Below are positions 17,019-26,368 of a stretch of DNA of 64,000 nucleotides, one piece after another (position 1 is the first letter of the stretch; every line of letters starts with the position of its first letter). A program made the translations under genes and the position numbers. The notes below the pieces were generated by a model. It saw only the letters and a list, made by a program, of their open reading frames with translations. It was not told the origin of the DNA and ran no database searches. Source of the stretch: Caballeronia arationis (lineage in GTDB: Bacteria; Pseudomonadota; Gammaproteobacteria; Burkholderiales; Burkholderiaceae); NCBI RefSeq assembly GCF_001544975.2, contig NZ_FCOG02000031.1, positions 1-64,000 of the forward strand, in the 5' to 3' direction.

Positions 17019-18290
17019 TCAAGAGCGCTCGATGCGCATGAAGCGTCCTCCCGGCAACGATTCGATGCGGCCCTTCAGTTCGAGCCGCAGCAGCAGGCCT
17101 TGCAGCGTCGAGCCAGTCAGGTCGGTGCGCGAGGCGAGAATTTCAAGCGTCGCGGGCGAGTGACCGAGCGCGGCGAGCACGCGATCCTCGTCCGGAGTTG
17201 CGTTCGCGGTTGCTTGCGGTGGTGTGGCGCGGGCACGCGCCCAGGAGACGGTGGCGGGAGGCGGGGCTTCGTTGCCGCATGACCGTTCTTCGGTCGCCGT
17301 GACGCCCGTGCGCTTGCGGGGCGCCTTCGCGGTCGGGGGCGGGGCCGCGGGAATCATCCCGAACTCCTCCAGCACATCCTCCGGCGTCTCGACGAGCTTC
17401 GCCCCTTGCTTGATCATCCGGTGACATCCGCGCGCAAGCGGCGCGTGGATCGATCCGGGTATCGCGAACACGTCGCGCCCCATTTCGTTGGCGAGCCGCG
17501 CCGTGATGAGCGAGCCGGAGCGCATCGCCGCCGCGACGATCAGCACCCCGCCCACGAGCCCCGCGATCAACCGGTTGCGCTGCGGGAAATTCTCCGAGCG
17601 CGCGGGCGTGCCGAGCGGCCATTCCGAGACGATGGCGCCGCCTTCCGCGATTTCGTGAGCGAGCGCGTGATGCTGCGATGGATAGACCAGATCCGCACCC
17701 GTGCCGATCACGGCAAGAGTGCTCGCCGCGCCCTGGAGCGCGCCGCGATGCGCAGCGGCGTCGATACCGAGCGCGAGCCCCGACACCACGGCAAGCCCCG
17801 CGTCCGACAGCGCGCGGGCGAAGCGACGCGCGTCCTCGATGCCTTGCGGCGTGGCGCTCCGGCTGCCGACAATCGCGACCGCGCGAGCCTGCAACAAGTC
17901 CAGCCGTCCCTTTACATATAGAAGCGGCGGCGGATCGGGCATCGTGAGGAGCGCCTGCGGATACGCAGCGTCGGCGAGCGTCACGACGTGATTGCCCGCC
18001 TCCGACGCCCAGTCGACGGTGCGCTGCACACGCTCGTCAAAATCTGCGCGCGAATCCGGCGGCGGCGCGAGCACGGCTTTCGCCGCATCCTCGCCGGCGA
18101 CGCCTGCCAGGGCGGCGAACGACTGCGCGAGCACCGCCTGCGGGCCGCCGAACGCGCCGAGCAACGCGCGCAGCGCGGCGGGACGCAGACCCCGCGCGTG
18201 GGCAAGCCGAAGCCACGCCGGCAGGTCGTCGGGAGGCGCGTGAGCCAGTTCCGGCGCGGCTCGCGCGGTCAGCAGGGCGGCGGTCGTCAT
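17019..18290 (-). CDS. dprA: DNA-processing protein DprA
   Basis: A 423-residue DprA/Smf protein, which binds incoming single-stranded DNA during natural transformation and loads RecA. The Rossmann-like domain shows AIVGSRSATPQG, VSGLALGIDAAAHRGAL, GTGADLVYPS and the FPQRNRLIAGL segment in the usual order (about residues 135-245). The C-terminal winged-helix domain (about 355-415) is separated by an Ala/Pro-rich linker. The start at 18290 (MTTAALL) is an ATG without a strong binding site. The gene is divergent from def, the arrangement common in proteobacteria. Confidence 0.95.
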   Translation of the reverse strand: MTTAALLTARAAPELAHAPPDDLPAWLRLAHARGLRPAALRALLGAFGGPQAVLAQSFAALAGVAGEDAAKAVLAPPPDSRADFDERVQRTVDWASEAGNHVVTLADAAYPQALLTMPDPPPLLYVKGRLDLLQARAVAIVGSRSATPQGIEDARRFARALSDAGLAVVSGLALGIDAAAHRGALQGAASTLAVIGTGADLVYPSQHHALAHEIAEGGAIVSEWPLGTPARSENFPQRNRLIAGLVGGVLIVAAAMRSGSLITARLANEMGRDVFAIPGSIHAPLARGCHRMIKQGAKLVETPEDVLEEFGMIPAAPPPTAKAPRKRTGVTATEERSCGNEAPPPATVSWARARATPPQATANATPDEDRVLAALGHSPATLEILASRTDLTGSTLQGLLLRLELKGRIESLPGGRFMRIERS

Positions 18291-18490
18291 GTTAAGATTT
18301 TCATATTCCGAAACACACAAAGGGTCGCCGCCCGGCCGCGCTCGCATGCACGATGCGCGGTGCAGCCGTCAGTTGGCCGCGTTGAAACCGGCGAGATTCA
18401 GCCGCCAATCTTCCGCACCCCGGCACCCGTCCGCAACCTGGCCGAATGGCCGACTTCCGCGCGCCGCGCCGCGCGCCGATACTTCGAAAC

Positions 18491-18994
18491 ATGGCTCTGC
18501 TCAAGATACTCAACTACCCCGACAAGCGGCTGAACAAGGTGGCGAAGCCCGTCGCCGTCGTCGACGACCGCATTCGCAAGCTCGTCGCCGACATGGCCGA
18601 GACGATGTACGCCGCGCCCGGCGTCGGCCTCGCGGCCACGCAGGTGGACGTGCACGAACGCGTGATCGTGATCGACGTGTCCGACGCGCACGACGATCTC
18701 CAGGTCTTCATCAACCCGGAGATCGTCTGGTCGAGCGACACGAACAAGGAATGGGAAGAGGGCTGCCTGTCGGTGCCCGGAATCTATGACTTCGTCGAGC
18801 GCCCCGAAAAAGTGCGCGTGAAAGCGCTCAACGAAAAGGGCGAATCGTACGAGATCGACTGCGACGGGCTGCTCGCCGTGTGCATCCAGCATGAAATGGA
18901 TCACCTGGAGGGCCACGTGTTCGTCGAGTACCTGTCGCAGCTCAAGCAGACGCGCATCCGCGGCAAGATGAAGAAGCTCGAAAAGGCGCTGTGA
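18491..18994 (+). CDS. def: Peptide deformylase
   Basis: A 167-residue metal-dependent deformylase that removes the formyl group from nascent proteins. All three family motifs are present: GVGLAATQV (motif I), EEGCLSVPG (motif II, metal-binding Cys) and the HEMDHLEG motif III with the two metal-binding histidines. I chose the ATG at 18491 (MALLKILNYPD), the standard N-terminus. fmt follows after 56 bases and supplies the formyl group that this enzyme later removes. Confidence 0.97.
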   Translation: MALLKILNYPDKRLNKVAKPVAVVDDRIRKLVADMAETMYAAPGVGLAATQVDVHERVIVIDVSDAHDDLQVFINPEIVWSSDTNKEWEEGCLSVPGIYDFVERPEKVRVKALNEKGESYEIDCDGLLAVCIQHEMDHLEGHVFVEYLSQLKQTRIRGKMKKLEKAL

Positions 18995-19050
18995 CGCGCC
19001 GGTTTGTCGTTATTTCGTTTGTTCCACCGTACCAGCAGGCTGCCTGATCG

Positions 19051-20037
19051 ATGACTCAATCGCTGCGTGTCGTTTTTGCCGGAACCCCGGAGTTTGCCGC
19101 CGCCGCGCTCGCGGCGATCCACGCAGCCGGATTCGCCGTGCCGCTCGTGCTAACACAGCCCGACCGGCCGGCCGGGCGCGGCATGAAGCTCACCGCCAGT
19201 CCGGTGAAGCGATATGCGGTGGAACAGGGGCTGAAGGTCGCGCAGCCGACGTCGCTGCGTCGTAGCGGCAAGTATCCCGAGGAAGCGTCGGCGGCCATTG
19301 ATCTGCTGCGCGCCACGCCACACGACGTGATGGTGGTCGCCGCTTACGGGCTGATCCTGCCTCAGGAAGTGCTCGACATCGCGCCGCACGGCTCGATCAA
19401 CATTCACGCGTCGCTTTTGCCGCGCTGGCGCGGCGCCGCGCCGATCCACCGCGCAATCGAAGCGGGTGACGCGGAAACCGGCATCACGCTGATGCAGATG
19501 GACGCCGGGCTCGACACCGGCGCGATGATCCGCGAGGCGCGCACCGTCATTCTTCCGAACGATACGACCGGAACGCTCCACGACCGTCTCGCGCAACTCG
19601 GCGCGGATCTGGTCGTTCAGGCGCTGCGCGATCTCGAACGTGAAGGCACGCTACCCGCCACGAAGCAACCGGACGAAGGCGCCACCTACGCCGCGAAGAT
19701 CGCGAAGCATGAAGCCGCGCTCGACTGGCGCCGTCCCGCCGATGCGCTTGCGCGGCAGATCCGCGCGTTCGATCCGTTCCCCGGCGCGTCCGGTACGCTC
19801 GACGGCGCCGCGGTCAAGATCTGGGCCGCCGAGGTGCTGGAGATGCCGGCGAACCCGGAGCCAGGCGCGATCGTCGATGTTTCGGCGGAAGGTGTCGTCG
19901 TGGCGTGCGGCGAAGGCGCGCTGCGGCTCACCCAGCTTCAGAAGCCAGGCGGCAAGCGCCTGCCGGTGCGCGAGTTTCTCGCCGGGTTCCCGCTCGCCCA
20001 AGGCCAGCGGTTCGCGCCGGCTCCCTCCGATGCGTAA
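19051..20037 (+). CDS. fmt: Methionyl-tRNA formyltransferase
   Basis: A 328-residue enzyme that formylates initiator Met-tRNA from 10-formyltetrahydrofolate. The N-terminal formyltransferase domain begins VVFAGTPEFAAAAL; the catalytic SLLPRWRGAAPIHRAI loop with Asn/His/Asp (NIHASLLP..., and GITLMQMDAGLDTG) lies at about residues 108-150, and the C-terminal OB-like tRNA-binding domain from about 210. Length is typical. It follows def and precedes the LysE-type exporter by 60 bases. Confidence 0.97.
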   Translation: MTQSLRVVFAGTPEFAAAALAAIHAAGFAVPLVLTQPDRPAGRGMKLTASPVKRYAVEQGLKVAQPTSLRRSGKYPEEASAAIDLLRATPHDVMVVAAYGLILPQEVLDIAPHGSINIHASLLPRWRGAAPIHRAIEAGDAETGITLMQMDAGLDTGAMIREARTVILPNDTTGTLHDRLAQLGADLVVQALRDLEREGTLPATKQPDEGATYAAKIAKHEAALDWRRPADALARQIRAFDPFPGASGTLDGAAVKIWAAEVLEMPANPEPGAIVDVSAEGVVVACGEGALRLTQLQKPGGKRLPVREFLAGFPLAQGQRFAPAPSDA

Positions 20038-20097
20038 ATCAAGAGTCACTGGGGCTAGAATCGGAGGTTCGAATCACGAGCCTCCCGGAGCCCGAAA

Positions 20098-20742
20098 ATG
20101 CTCGGCATTACCAGTTTCACCCTCTTTCTCGTCGCGGTTTTCCTGCTGAACGTCACGCCCGGGCCCGATACCGCTTACATCGTCGGCCGGAGCGTCGCGC
20201 AAGGGCGCGGCGCGGGCATCGTGTCGGCGCTCGGCATTTCGGCCGGCTGCATCGTTCATACGCTCGCTTGCGCGTTCGGCCTGACCGCGCTTCTCGCGGC
20301 ATCGGCGACTGCGTTCACCGTCGTCAAATTCGCCGGCGCGATCTATCTGATCTATCTCGGTGTGCGCCTGATTTTCGCCAAACCGGAAGCCATGAACGAC
20401 GAAGGCGCGGCGCAAAAGCTCAAAACCGCACCCAAATCGCTGCGTCAGCTTTTCGCGCAAGGATTCGTCACGAACGTGCTGAATCCGAAGGTCGTGCTCT
20501 TTTTCGTGTCGTTCTTCCCGCAATTCGTCGCCGCCGACAGTCCGCACAAGGTCCTCGCCTTCCTCGCGCTCGGCCTCGTCTTCATCCTGATGAGCACCGT
20601 CTGGAACGGCTTCGTCGCGTGGATCGCGGGCAGCGTCACCCAGCGATTCTCCGGCAAGCCCGGCGTGAAACGGTGGCTCGATCGCGGTGTCGGCAGCGCA
20701 TTCGTCGGACTTGGAATCAAACTCGCGACTTCGCACAGGTAA
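20098..20742 (+). CDS. LysE/RhtB-family amino-acid exporter
   Basis: A 214-residue inner-membrane protein with about six hydrophobic segments. The start, ITSFTLFLVAVFLLNVTPGPDTAYIVGRS, carries the NxTPGPD motif that marks the RhtB/LysE family, which exports amino acids such as homoserine, threonine or lysine by proton antiport. The substrate cannot be told. The gene is in the def-fmt orientation and may share their transcript. Confidence 0.92.
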   Translation: MLGITSFTLFLVAVFLLNVTPGPDTAYIVGRSVAQGRGAGIVSALGISAGCIVHTLACAFGLTALLAASATAFTVVKFAGAIYLIYLGVRLIFAKPEAMNDEGAAQKLKTAPKSLRQLFAQGFVTNVLNPKVVLFFVSFFPQFVAADSPHKVLAFLALGLVFILMSTVWNGFVAWIAGSVTQRFSGKPGVKRWLDRGVGSAFVGLGIKLATSHR

Positions 20743-20858
20743 TTGAATTATCGAACGATGCCCCTATCTAACGTTTTGCTTACAATCGTGGGCCGGGCAA
20801 TCGTGCCTCGGACCATTCGCGCGAGACGCGCATTTGAATAAGGGTGAGGAGTTCAGAC

Positions 20859-21713
20859 ATGTTCAACTGGGTCAAAACCGCGATGCTGATGGCAGCGATC
20901 ACGGCCCTTTTTGTCGTCATCGGCGGCATGATCGGCGGAACGAAGGGCATGATGCTCGCGCTGATCGTCGCGCTCGGTATGAATTTCTTTTCGTACTGGT
21001 TCTCGGACAAGATGGTCCTGCGCATGTACAACGCGCAGGAAGTCGACGAAGCCAGCGCGCCGCAGTTCTATCGGATGGTGCGCGATCTCGCGGCGCGGGC
21101 CGAACTCCCGATGCCGCGCGTCTATCTGATCAACGAGGACGCGCCGAACGCGTTCGCGACCGGCCGCAATCCGCAGCACGCGGCCGTCGCGGCGACGACC
21201 GGCATTTTGCGCGTGCTCTCCGAGCGTGAATTGCGCGGCGTGATGGCGCACGAACTCGCGCACGTGAAGCATCGCGACATCCTGATTTCGACGGTATCGG
21301 CGACGATGGCCGGCGCGATCTCCGCGCTCGCGAACTTCGCGATGTTCTTCGGCGGCCGCGACGAGGAAGGCCGTCCGACGAACTTCATTGCGAGCATCGC
21401 GGTGGCGATTCTCGCGCCGATCGCGGGCGCTTTGATCCAGATGGCGATCTCGCGGGCGCGCGAGTTCGAGGCCGACCGCGGCGGCGCGCAGATTTCGGGC
21501 GATCCGCAAGCGCTTGCGAGCGCGCTGGAAAAGATCCACGCGTATGCGACGGGCGTGCCGTTCGCGACGGCCGAAGCGCACCCGGCCACCGCGCAGATGA
21601 TGATCATGAATCCGCTGTCGGGCGGCGGGATCGCGAATCTGTTCTCGACCCATCCGGCCACCGAGGAGCGCGTTGCCAGACTGATGGAGATGGCGCGCAC
21701 CGGCAGGATTTGA
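20859..21713 (+). CDS. htpX: Membrane zinc protease HtpX
   Basis: A 284-residue heat-shock membrane protease of family M48 that degrades misfolded membrane proteins alongside FtsH. Two hydrophobic segments at the N-terminus (about 4-50) are followed by the M48 strand NAFATGRNP, the catalytic HELAHVKHRD (about residues 130-139) and a third-ligand Glu in EFEADRGG. Two further hydrophobic segments lie at about 145-200. The ATG at 20859 has GAGGAG upstream and begins MFNWVKTA, the usual HtpX start. Confidence 0.96.
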   Translation: MFNWVKTAMLMAAITALFVVIGGMIGGTKGMMLALIVALGMNFFSYWFSDKMVLRMYNAQEVDEASAPQFYRMVRDLAARAELPMPRVYLINEDAPNAFATGRNPQHAAVAATTGILRVLSERELRGVMAHELAHVKHRDILISTVSATMAGAISALANFAMFFGGRDEEGRPTNFIASIAVAILAPIAGALIQMAISRAREFEADRGGAQISGDPQALASALEKIHAYATGVPFATAEAHPATAQMMIMNPLSGGGIANLFSTHPATEERVARLMEMARTGRI

Positions 21714-21732
21714 TCGCGACGTGAGTCGACGG

Positions 21733-21758
21733 AAGGGCCGCTCAGAAGCGGCCCTTTT
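21733..21758 (+). terminator. Terminator after htpX
   Basis: AAGGGCCGCT-CAGA-AGCGGCCCTTTT begins 19 bases after the htpX stop. Confidence 0.9.
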
Positions 21759-21868
21759 GCATTGCGGCGCGGCGCACGGTCCTGGCCTTTCTGCCTCGCC
21801 TTTCCCACAAGTTACAATGCCTCGTTTGTGCGAGCCGGCATGTCGCCGCTCCACGTCCTGGCTCCCAC

Positions 21869-23359
21869 ATGACCGACAAGCCTTCCCGACGACGCGCGCC
21901 CTCCCTGGCCGATCAGGCAAGAGCGCCGTCCGACGCCCTTCTCAGCACGCTGCACCTCGCACCCGATTCGCTCGCGTACGCGCTCGACGGCGCCGCGCAG
22001 GCGGTCGGTGCCGTGCGCGCCGGGGCGGCTTTGCCCGCGGTGCTGCAGAGCGTGCTCGCAGGCAGCCAGTCCACGGCGCGCGGTGCGACGCAGGACATCG
22101 CGTATCGCACGATGCGCCGTCTCGCGCTTGCCGATGCGCTCCTGCACAAGCTGGTGCGCAAGGCGCCGCCGCCGCACGTCGCGAACGTGCTCGCGTGCGC
22201 GTTCGCGCTGCTCGTCGACGATGAAGCGCACGCCGCCTACGCACCGTTCACCGTGGTCGATCAGGCGGTGAACGCGATTGCCGCACGCCGCGAGCTTGCA
22301 TTCGCGAAGGGGCTGGTCAACGCCGTGCTGCGCAACTTCCTGCGCGAGCGGGAAAGCTTGCTCGAAGTGACGCGACAGGATCCCGTCGCGCGCTGGAACT
22401 ATCCGTCCTGGTGGATCGACGCGGTGAAGCGCGGCCAGCCCGACGCATGGGAAAGCATCCTCGACGCGGGCAACCGGCAGGGTCCGCTCACGCTGCGCGT
22501 GAACACGCGCCGCACCACGGTCGCCGAGTATCTCGACACGCTGAAGGCCGCGAACATCGAAGCCGACGCTGCGGGTGAACATGCAGTTCGCCTGCAAACG
22601 CCGATGCCGGTCGACCGGATTCCGGGCTTCGACGACGGCGTCGTCTCCGTGCAGGACGCGGGCGCGCAGCTCGCCGCGCAGTTGCTGGGAGCGAAGGACG
22701 GCATGCGCGTGCTCGACGCGTGCGCCGCGCCCGGCGGCAAGACGGGCCACATCCTGGAACTCGCCGACGTCGAACTCATCGCGCTCGAAAGCGACGCACA
22801 GCGCGCGAACCGCATCAAACAGAACCTCGACCGGCTGAAGCTCGAAGCGGAGATTCGCGTCGGCGATGCGGGCGATCCGTCGGGCTGGTCCGACGGCGAT
22901 CCCTTCGATCGCATCCTCGCCGACGTGCCGTGCTCGGCGTCGGGCATCGTGCGGCGTCATCCGGATATCCGCTGGCTGCGCCGGCCATCCGACATCGCGG
23001 CGCTCGTCGAAGAGCAGCGGCGCATTGTGTCGGCGCTGTGGCCGCTGGTCGCGAAGGGCGGGGAACTGCTCTACGTGACGTGTTCGATCTTCCCGGAAGA
23101 GGGCGAGGAGCAGGCCCGCTGGTTTGGAGCCGTGCACGAAGATGCGGTACGATTGGGCGCGCCCGGGCAGATATTGCCGACTGCCCGGCCGGCCAGCGCC
23201 CACACGAGTGCCGTTCCTTCGCAGGATTCACCGGACGGTGCACAGGACGCGGAACCCGGTCAGGGCGAGGCGCATCGTACCCGCTCCATCTCGAACCAGG
23301 ACGCGGAACCCATCGCGGACCACGACGGATTCTTCTACGCGCGCTTTCAGAAACGGTGA
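21869..23359 (+). CDS. rsmB: 16S rRNA (cytosine(967)-C5)-methyltransferase
   Basis: A 496-residue RsmB that methylates C967 of 16S rRNA with SAM. The N-terminal NusB-like RNA-binding domain covers about residues 45-185. The SAM-binding motif DACAAPGGKTGHILEL lies near residue 285, and the two catalytic/assisting cysteines are in DVPCSASGI and YVTCSIFPEE. E. coli RsmB is 429 residues; the extra length is an N-terminal leader and an insertion of about 45 Ala/Thr/Glu-rich residues near the C-terminus (about 430-475). Its TGA overlaps the GTG start of the next gene by three bases. Confidence 0.95.
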   Translation: MTDKPSRRRAPSLADQARAPSDALLSTLHLAPDSLAYALDGAAQAVGAVRAGAALPAVLQSVLAGSQSTARGATQDIAYRTMRRLALADALLHKLVRKAPPPHVANVLACAFALLVDDEAHAAYAPFTVVDQAVNAIAARRELAFAKGLVNAVLRNFLRERESLLEVTRQDPVARWNYPSWWIDAVKRGQPDAWESILDAGNRQGPLTLRVNTRRTTVAEYLDTLKAANIEADAAGEHAVRLQTPMPVDRIPGFDDGVVSVQDAGAQLAAQLLGAKDGMRVLDACAAPGGKTGHILELADVELIALESDAQRANRIKQNLDRLKLEAEIRVGDAGDPSGWSDGDPFDRILADVPCSASGIVRRHPDIRWLRRPSDIAALVEEQRRIVSALWPLVAKGGELLYVTCSIFPEEGEEQARWFGAVHEDAVRLGAPGQILPTARPASAHTSAVPSQDSPDGAQDAEPGQGEAHRTRSISNQDAEPIADHDGFFYARFQKR

Positions 23360-23952
23360 CGATCAAACGCTTTTTTCCGCTTCGGCTCGTGGCCGTGGTC
23401 TGGACCGTCCTGGCGCTGCTGTTGAGCCTCGCCGCGGCCGAACCCGCACTCGCCGACACGATCGCCGTGCAGCGGGCCTCGCTGCAGGCGGACGGCAGCG
23501 GCTGGAGCATCGACGCGCGTTTCGACTTCGATCTCAACAGCAGTCTCGAAGACGCCGTCAACAAGGGCGTGCCGCTCTACTTCACGACCGATTTCAACCT
23601 GTCGCGCCCGCGCTGGTACTGGTTCGATGAAGAGCCGGTGAACGTGTCGCAGAGCATTCGGTTATCGTTTCAGCCACTGACGCGCGAGTACCGCGTATCG
23701 ACGGGCGGCTTGCAGCTCGGCTTCAGTTCGCTCAATGAAGCGCTCGACGTGATCAAGCACGTGACCTCGTGGCATGTGATCGATCGCAATCAGGTGAGGC
23801 CGGGCGAGACCTACAACGCATCGGTGCGCATGCAGCTCGACATCGCGCTGATGCCCAAACCCTTCCAGATCGACGCGGTAAACAACCGCGACTGGAACCT
23901 CGCATCCGACTGGAAGCGTTTTACCTTTACGGCGGCAGAGCGTGCTAAATAA
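23356..23952 (+). CDS. DUF4390 exported or membrane-anchored protein
   Basis: A 198-residue protein of the DUF4390 family. An N-terminal hydrophobic segment (about residues 9-35, ending ALAD) reads as a signal peptide or anchor, so the rest lies in the periplasm. The sequence PRWYWFDEEPVNVSQ and the LSFQPLTREYRVS segment are typical of this family, which is found next to ntrYX in betaproteobacteria. It starts at a GTG that overlaps the rsmB stop (GTGA) and ends ten bases inside the kinase gene, so the four genes look translationally coupled. Biochemical function unknown. Confidence 0.85.
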   Translation: MTIKRFFPLRLVAVVWTVLALLLSLAAAEPALADTIAVQRASLQADGSGWSIDARFDFDLNSSLEDAVNKGVPLYFTTDFNLSRPRWYWFDEEPVNVSQSIRLSFQPLTREYRVSTGGLQLGFSSLNEALDVIKHVTSWHVIDRNQVRPGETYNASVRMQLDIALMPKPFQIDAVNNRDWNLASDWKRFTFTAAERAK

Positions 23953-26368
23953 ACTGCGCCGGCGTCGCACGAACATGAAGAGTTTTGTCGTTCGCCTGCT
24001 GGTCTCGACGGTCGCCATCACGGCAGTGCTGCTGCTCGTGATGCTCGCGCTCGCCAGTGCGAACACCGAGTTCTTCGACCGATACTACTCGTGGCTCTAC
24101 GCCGCAAACGTGGCCGTCGCGCTGACCTTTCTCGCGATAGTCGCGGGGCTCGTGCTCATCATCGTTTCACGGGTGCGGCAGGGCAAGTTCGGCACGCGGC
24201 TCCTCGCGAAGCTCGCGTTCATTTTCGCGCTGGTGGGGGTCGTGCCGGGCGGCATCATCTACGTCGTGTCGTATCAATTCGTGTCGCGCAGCATCGAATC
24301 GTGGTTCGACGTCAACGTCGAGACCGCGCTGACCTCGGGGCTCAACCTCGGCCGCGGGATGCTCGACGCGTCGCTTTCCGACCTGCAGAACAAGGGCCGG
24401 TTGATGAGCGACCAGCTTTCGAGCGCCGATCCCGCGAGCCTCACACTCGCGCTCCTGCGCCTGCGCGACCAGTTCAACGTGCAGGACGCGACCATCGTCG
24501 AACCGATGCGAGGCGGCGGCGGAACCGCGCCCGATGTGCGCGTGGTCGCTCAGGCGTCGAGCAACTTCTCGGCGCTCGTGCCGGACAACCTGCCGACGCC
24601 CTTGATGATCACGCAGTCGCGCGATCGTCCGTATGGCGCGATCGAGGGCGAAGTCGACGGCGAACCCGGCGTGACAGGGCCGAAGGGCGCGCTGCGTCTG
24701 CGCGTGATCGTGAAAATTCCCGACTCGACCACGACGGAACTGCAGCCCGCCGAACGTTTCCTGCAGATCGAGCAGCCGGTGAGCCAGGCGCTCGCGCACA
24801 ACGCCGACGCCGTGCAGCGCGCGTATCGCGAATATCAGGAGAAGCGGCTCGGGCGCACCGGCTTGCGCAAGATGTACATCGGCACGCTGACGCTCGCGCT
24901 GTTCCTCGCGACCTTCATCGCGATGATGCTCGCGCTCGCGCTCGGCAATCAGCTCGCGCGGCCGCTCTTTTTGCTCGCGCAAGGGACGAAGGAAGTCGCC
25001 GAGGGTGACTACACGCCCAAGCGCGAGGTGAAGTCGCGCGACGAACTCGGCTTTCTCACGCAGTCGTTCAACGCGATGACCCGGCAGTTGTCGGAGGCGC
25101 GCGCCGCGGTCGAGGCGAATCGCGTCGCGCTCGAACATTCGAAGGCGTATCTCGAAAGCATCCTCGCGAACCTCACTGCGGGCGTGTTCGTGTTCGACCG
25201 CCAGTTCCGGCTGACCACCGCCAATCGCGGCGCGGAGCGGATCTTCCGCCAGCCGTTCAGCGCGTCGCTGAACCAGCCGCTCGAGCAGATCGACGTGCTC
25301 GCGGAGTTCGGCGCGATGGTGCGCAAGGCGTTCGCCGAACGGGATGCGGCATCGAGCGGCAGCGGCAAGCCGGTCGGCGATCGCGGGCACTGGCAGCAGC
25401 AGATCGCGGTGACGGTGCCGGGCGAGAACGATCCGCTCACCTTGCTCGTGCGCGGCACGCAGTTGCTGAGTGCGACCGAAAGCGACACCGAGGACGCCGA
25501 GACGGCCGGCTACGTCGTCGTGTTCGATGACATCTCCGACGTGATTTCGGCGCAGCGCTCGGTCGCGTGGGGTGAAGTTGCGCGGCGGCTCGCGCACGAG
25601 ATCAAGAACCCGCTCACGCCGATCCAGCTTTCCGCCGAGCGCCTGCAGATGAAGCTCGCCGACAAGCTCGGGCCGCACGACGCCGACGTGTTGAAGCGCG
25701 GCGCGACGACCATCGTGAACCAGGTGCAGGCGATGAAGCAGATGGTCGACGATTTCCGCGAATACGCGCGCACGCCGCCCGCGGTGCTCGGCAATCTGCA
25801 ACTGAACGATCTCGTTGCGGAAGTGCTGACGCTCTATGGCATCGAAGAGGGCAAGAGCCCGATCGCGATCGATCTCGCAAAGCTGCCGGTGATCCGCGGG
25901 GACGCCACCCAGCTTCGGCAAGTGATCCACAACCTGCTGCAAAATGCGCAGGACGCGGTGGCGGATGTTGCGGAACCGCGCGTGCTGCTCGAAACGAGAA
26001 CAGTAGAATATGGCGACCCCGATCCGTCGGGCCACGCTCGTGTTGCGGTGCGGCTGACGGTATCGGACAACGGTCCGGGCTTCTCGGCGCGCATTCTTTC
26101 GCGCGCGTTCGAACCTTACGTCACGACGAAGGCGAAGGGCACGGGCCTGGGTCTTGCAACGGTGAAGAAGATCGTCGACGAGCACGGCGCGCGCATCGAC
26201 ATTCGCAATCGGCTGAAGGCGGCCGAAGTGATCGAAGGTGCGCAGATATCGATCCTGTTTCTCCAACTCGCGGACGACGCCGCTCAGCCGGGTGCGACGC
26301 CGCCGGCAGCGAGCGCGGCGCCAGGCCACGGAACGACAAAAGCAACAGTGCAGACAAGGGCAGCGTAA
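23942..26368 (+). CDS. ntrY: NtrY-like membrane sensor histidine kinase
   Basis: An 808-residue sensor kinase. Three to four N-terminal membrane helices (to about residue 110), a periplasmic-type region, another helix near 320-340, a HAMP linker (340-395), a PAS domain (405-480), the phosphoacceptor helix with HEIKNPLTPIQLSAERL (near residue 548) and the HATPase domain with N, G1 (DNGPGFS) and G2 (GTGLGLATVKKIV) boxes. This is the NtrY arrangement. The frame opens at a GTG inside the end of the DUF4390 gene; an ATG at 23975 is an alternative and neither has a clear binding site. NtrYX systems respond to nitrogen, redox or cell-envelope signals depending on the species. ntrX follows with no gap. 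Confidence 0.92.
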   Translation: MLNKLRRRRTNMKSFVVRLLVSTVAITAVLLLVMLALASANTEFFDRYYSWLYAANVAVALTFLAIVAGLVLIIVSRVRQGKFGTRLLAKLAFIFALVGVVPGGIIYVVSYQFVSRSIESWFDVNVETALTSGLNLGRGMLDASLSDLQNKGRLMSDQLSSADPASLTLALLRLRDQFNVQDATIVEPMRGGGGTAPDVRVVAQASSNFSALVPDNLPTPLMITQSRDRPYGAIEGEVDGEPGVTGPKGALRLRVIVKIPDSTTTELQPAERFLQIEQPVSQALAHNADAVQRAYREYQEKRLGRTGLRKMYIGTLTLALFLATFIAMMLALALGNQLARPLFLLAQGTKEVAEGDYTPKREVKSRDELGFLTQSFNAMTRQLSEARAAVEANRVALEHSKAYLESILANLTAGVFVFDRQFRLTTANRGAERIFRQPFSASLNQPLEQIDVLAEFGAMVRKAFAERDAASSGSGKPVGDRGHWQQQIAVTVPGENDPLTLLVRGTQLLSATESDTEDAETAGYVVVFDDISDVISAQRSVAWGEVARRLAHEIKNPLTPIQLSAERLQMKLADKLGPHDADVLKRGATTIVNQVQAMKQMVDDFREYARTPPAVLGNLQLNDLVAEVLTLYGIEEGKSPIAIDLAKLPVIRGDATQLRQVIHNLLQNAQDAVADVAEPRVLLETRTVEYGDPDPSGHARVAVRLTVSDNGPGFSARILSRAFEPYVTTKAKGTGLGLATVKKIVDEHGARIDIRNRLKAAEVIEGAQISILFLQLADDAAQPGATPPAASAAPGHGTTKATVQTRAA

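Noticed and set aside
16912..17022. N-terminal extension of the thioredoxin-like gene
   Set aside because: The added residues are not family-like and overlap the end of dprA; the ATG at 16911 has a binding site and gives the usual length.
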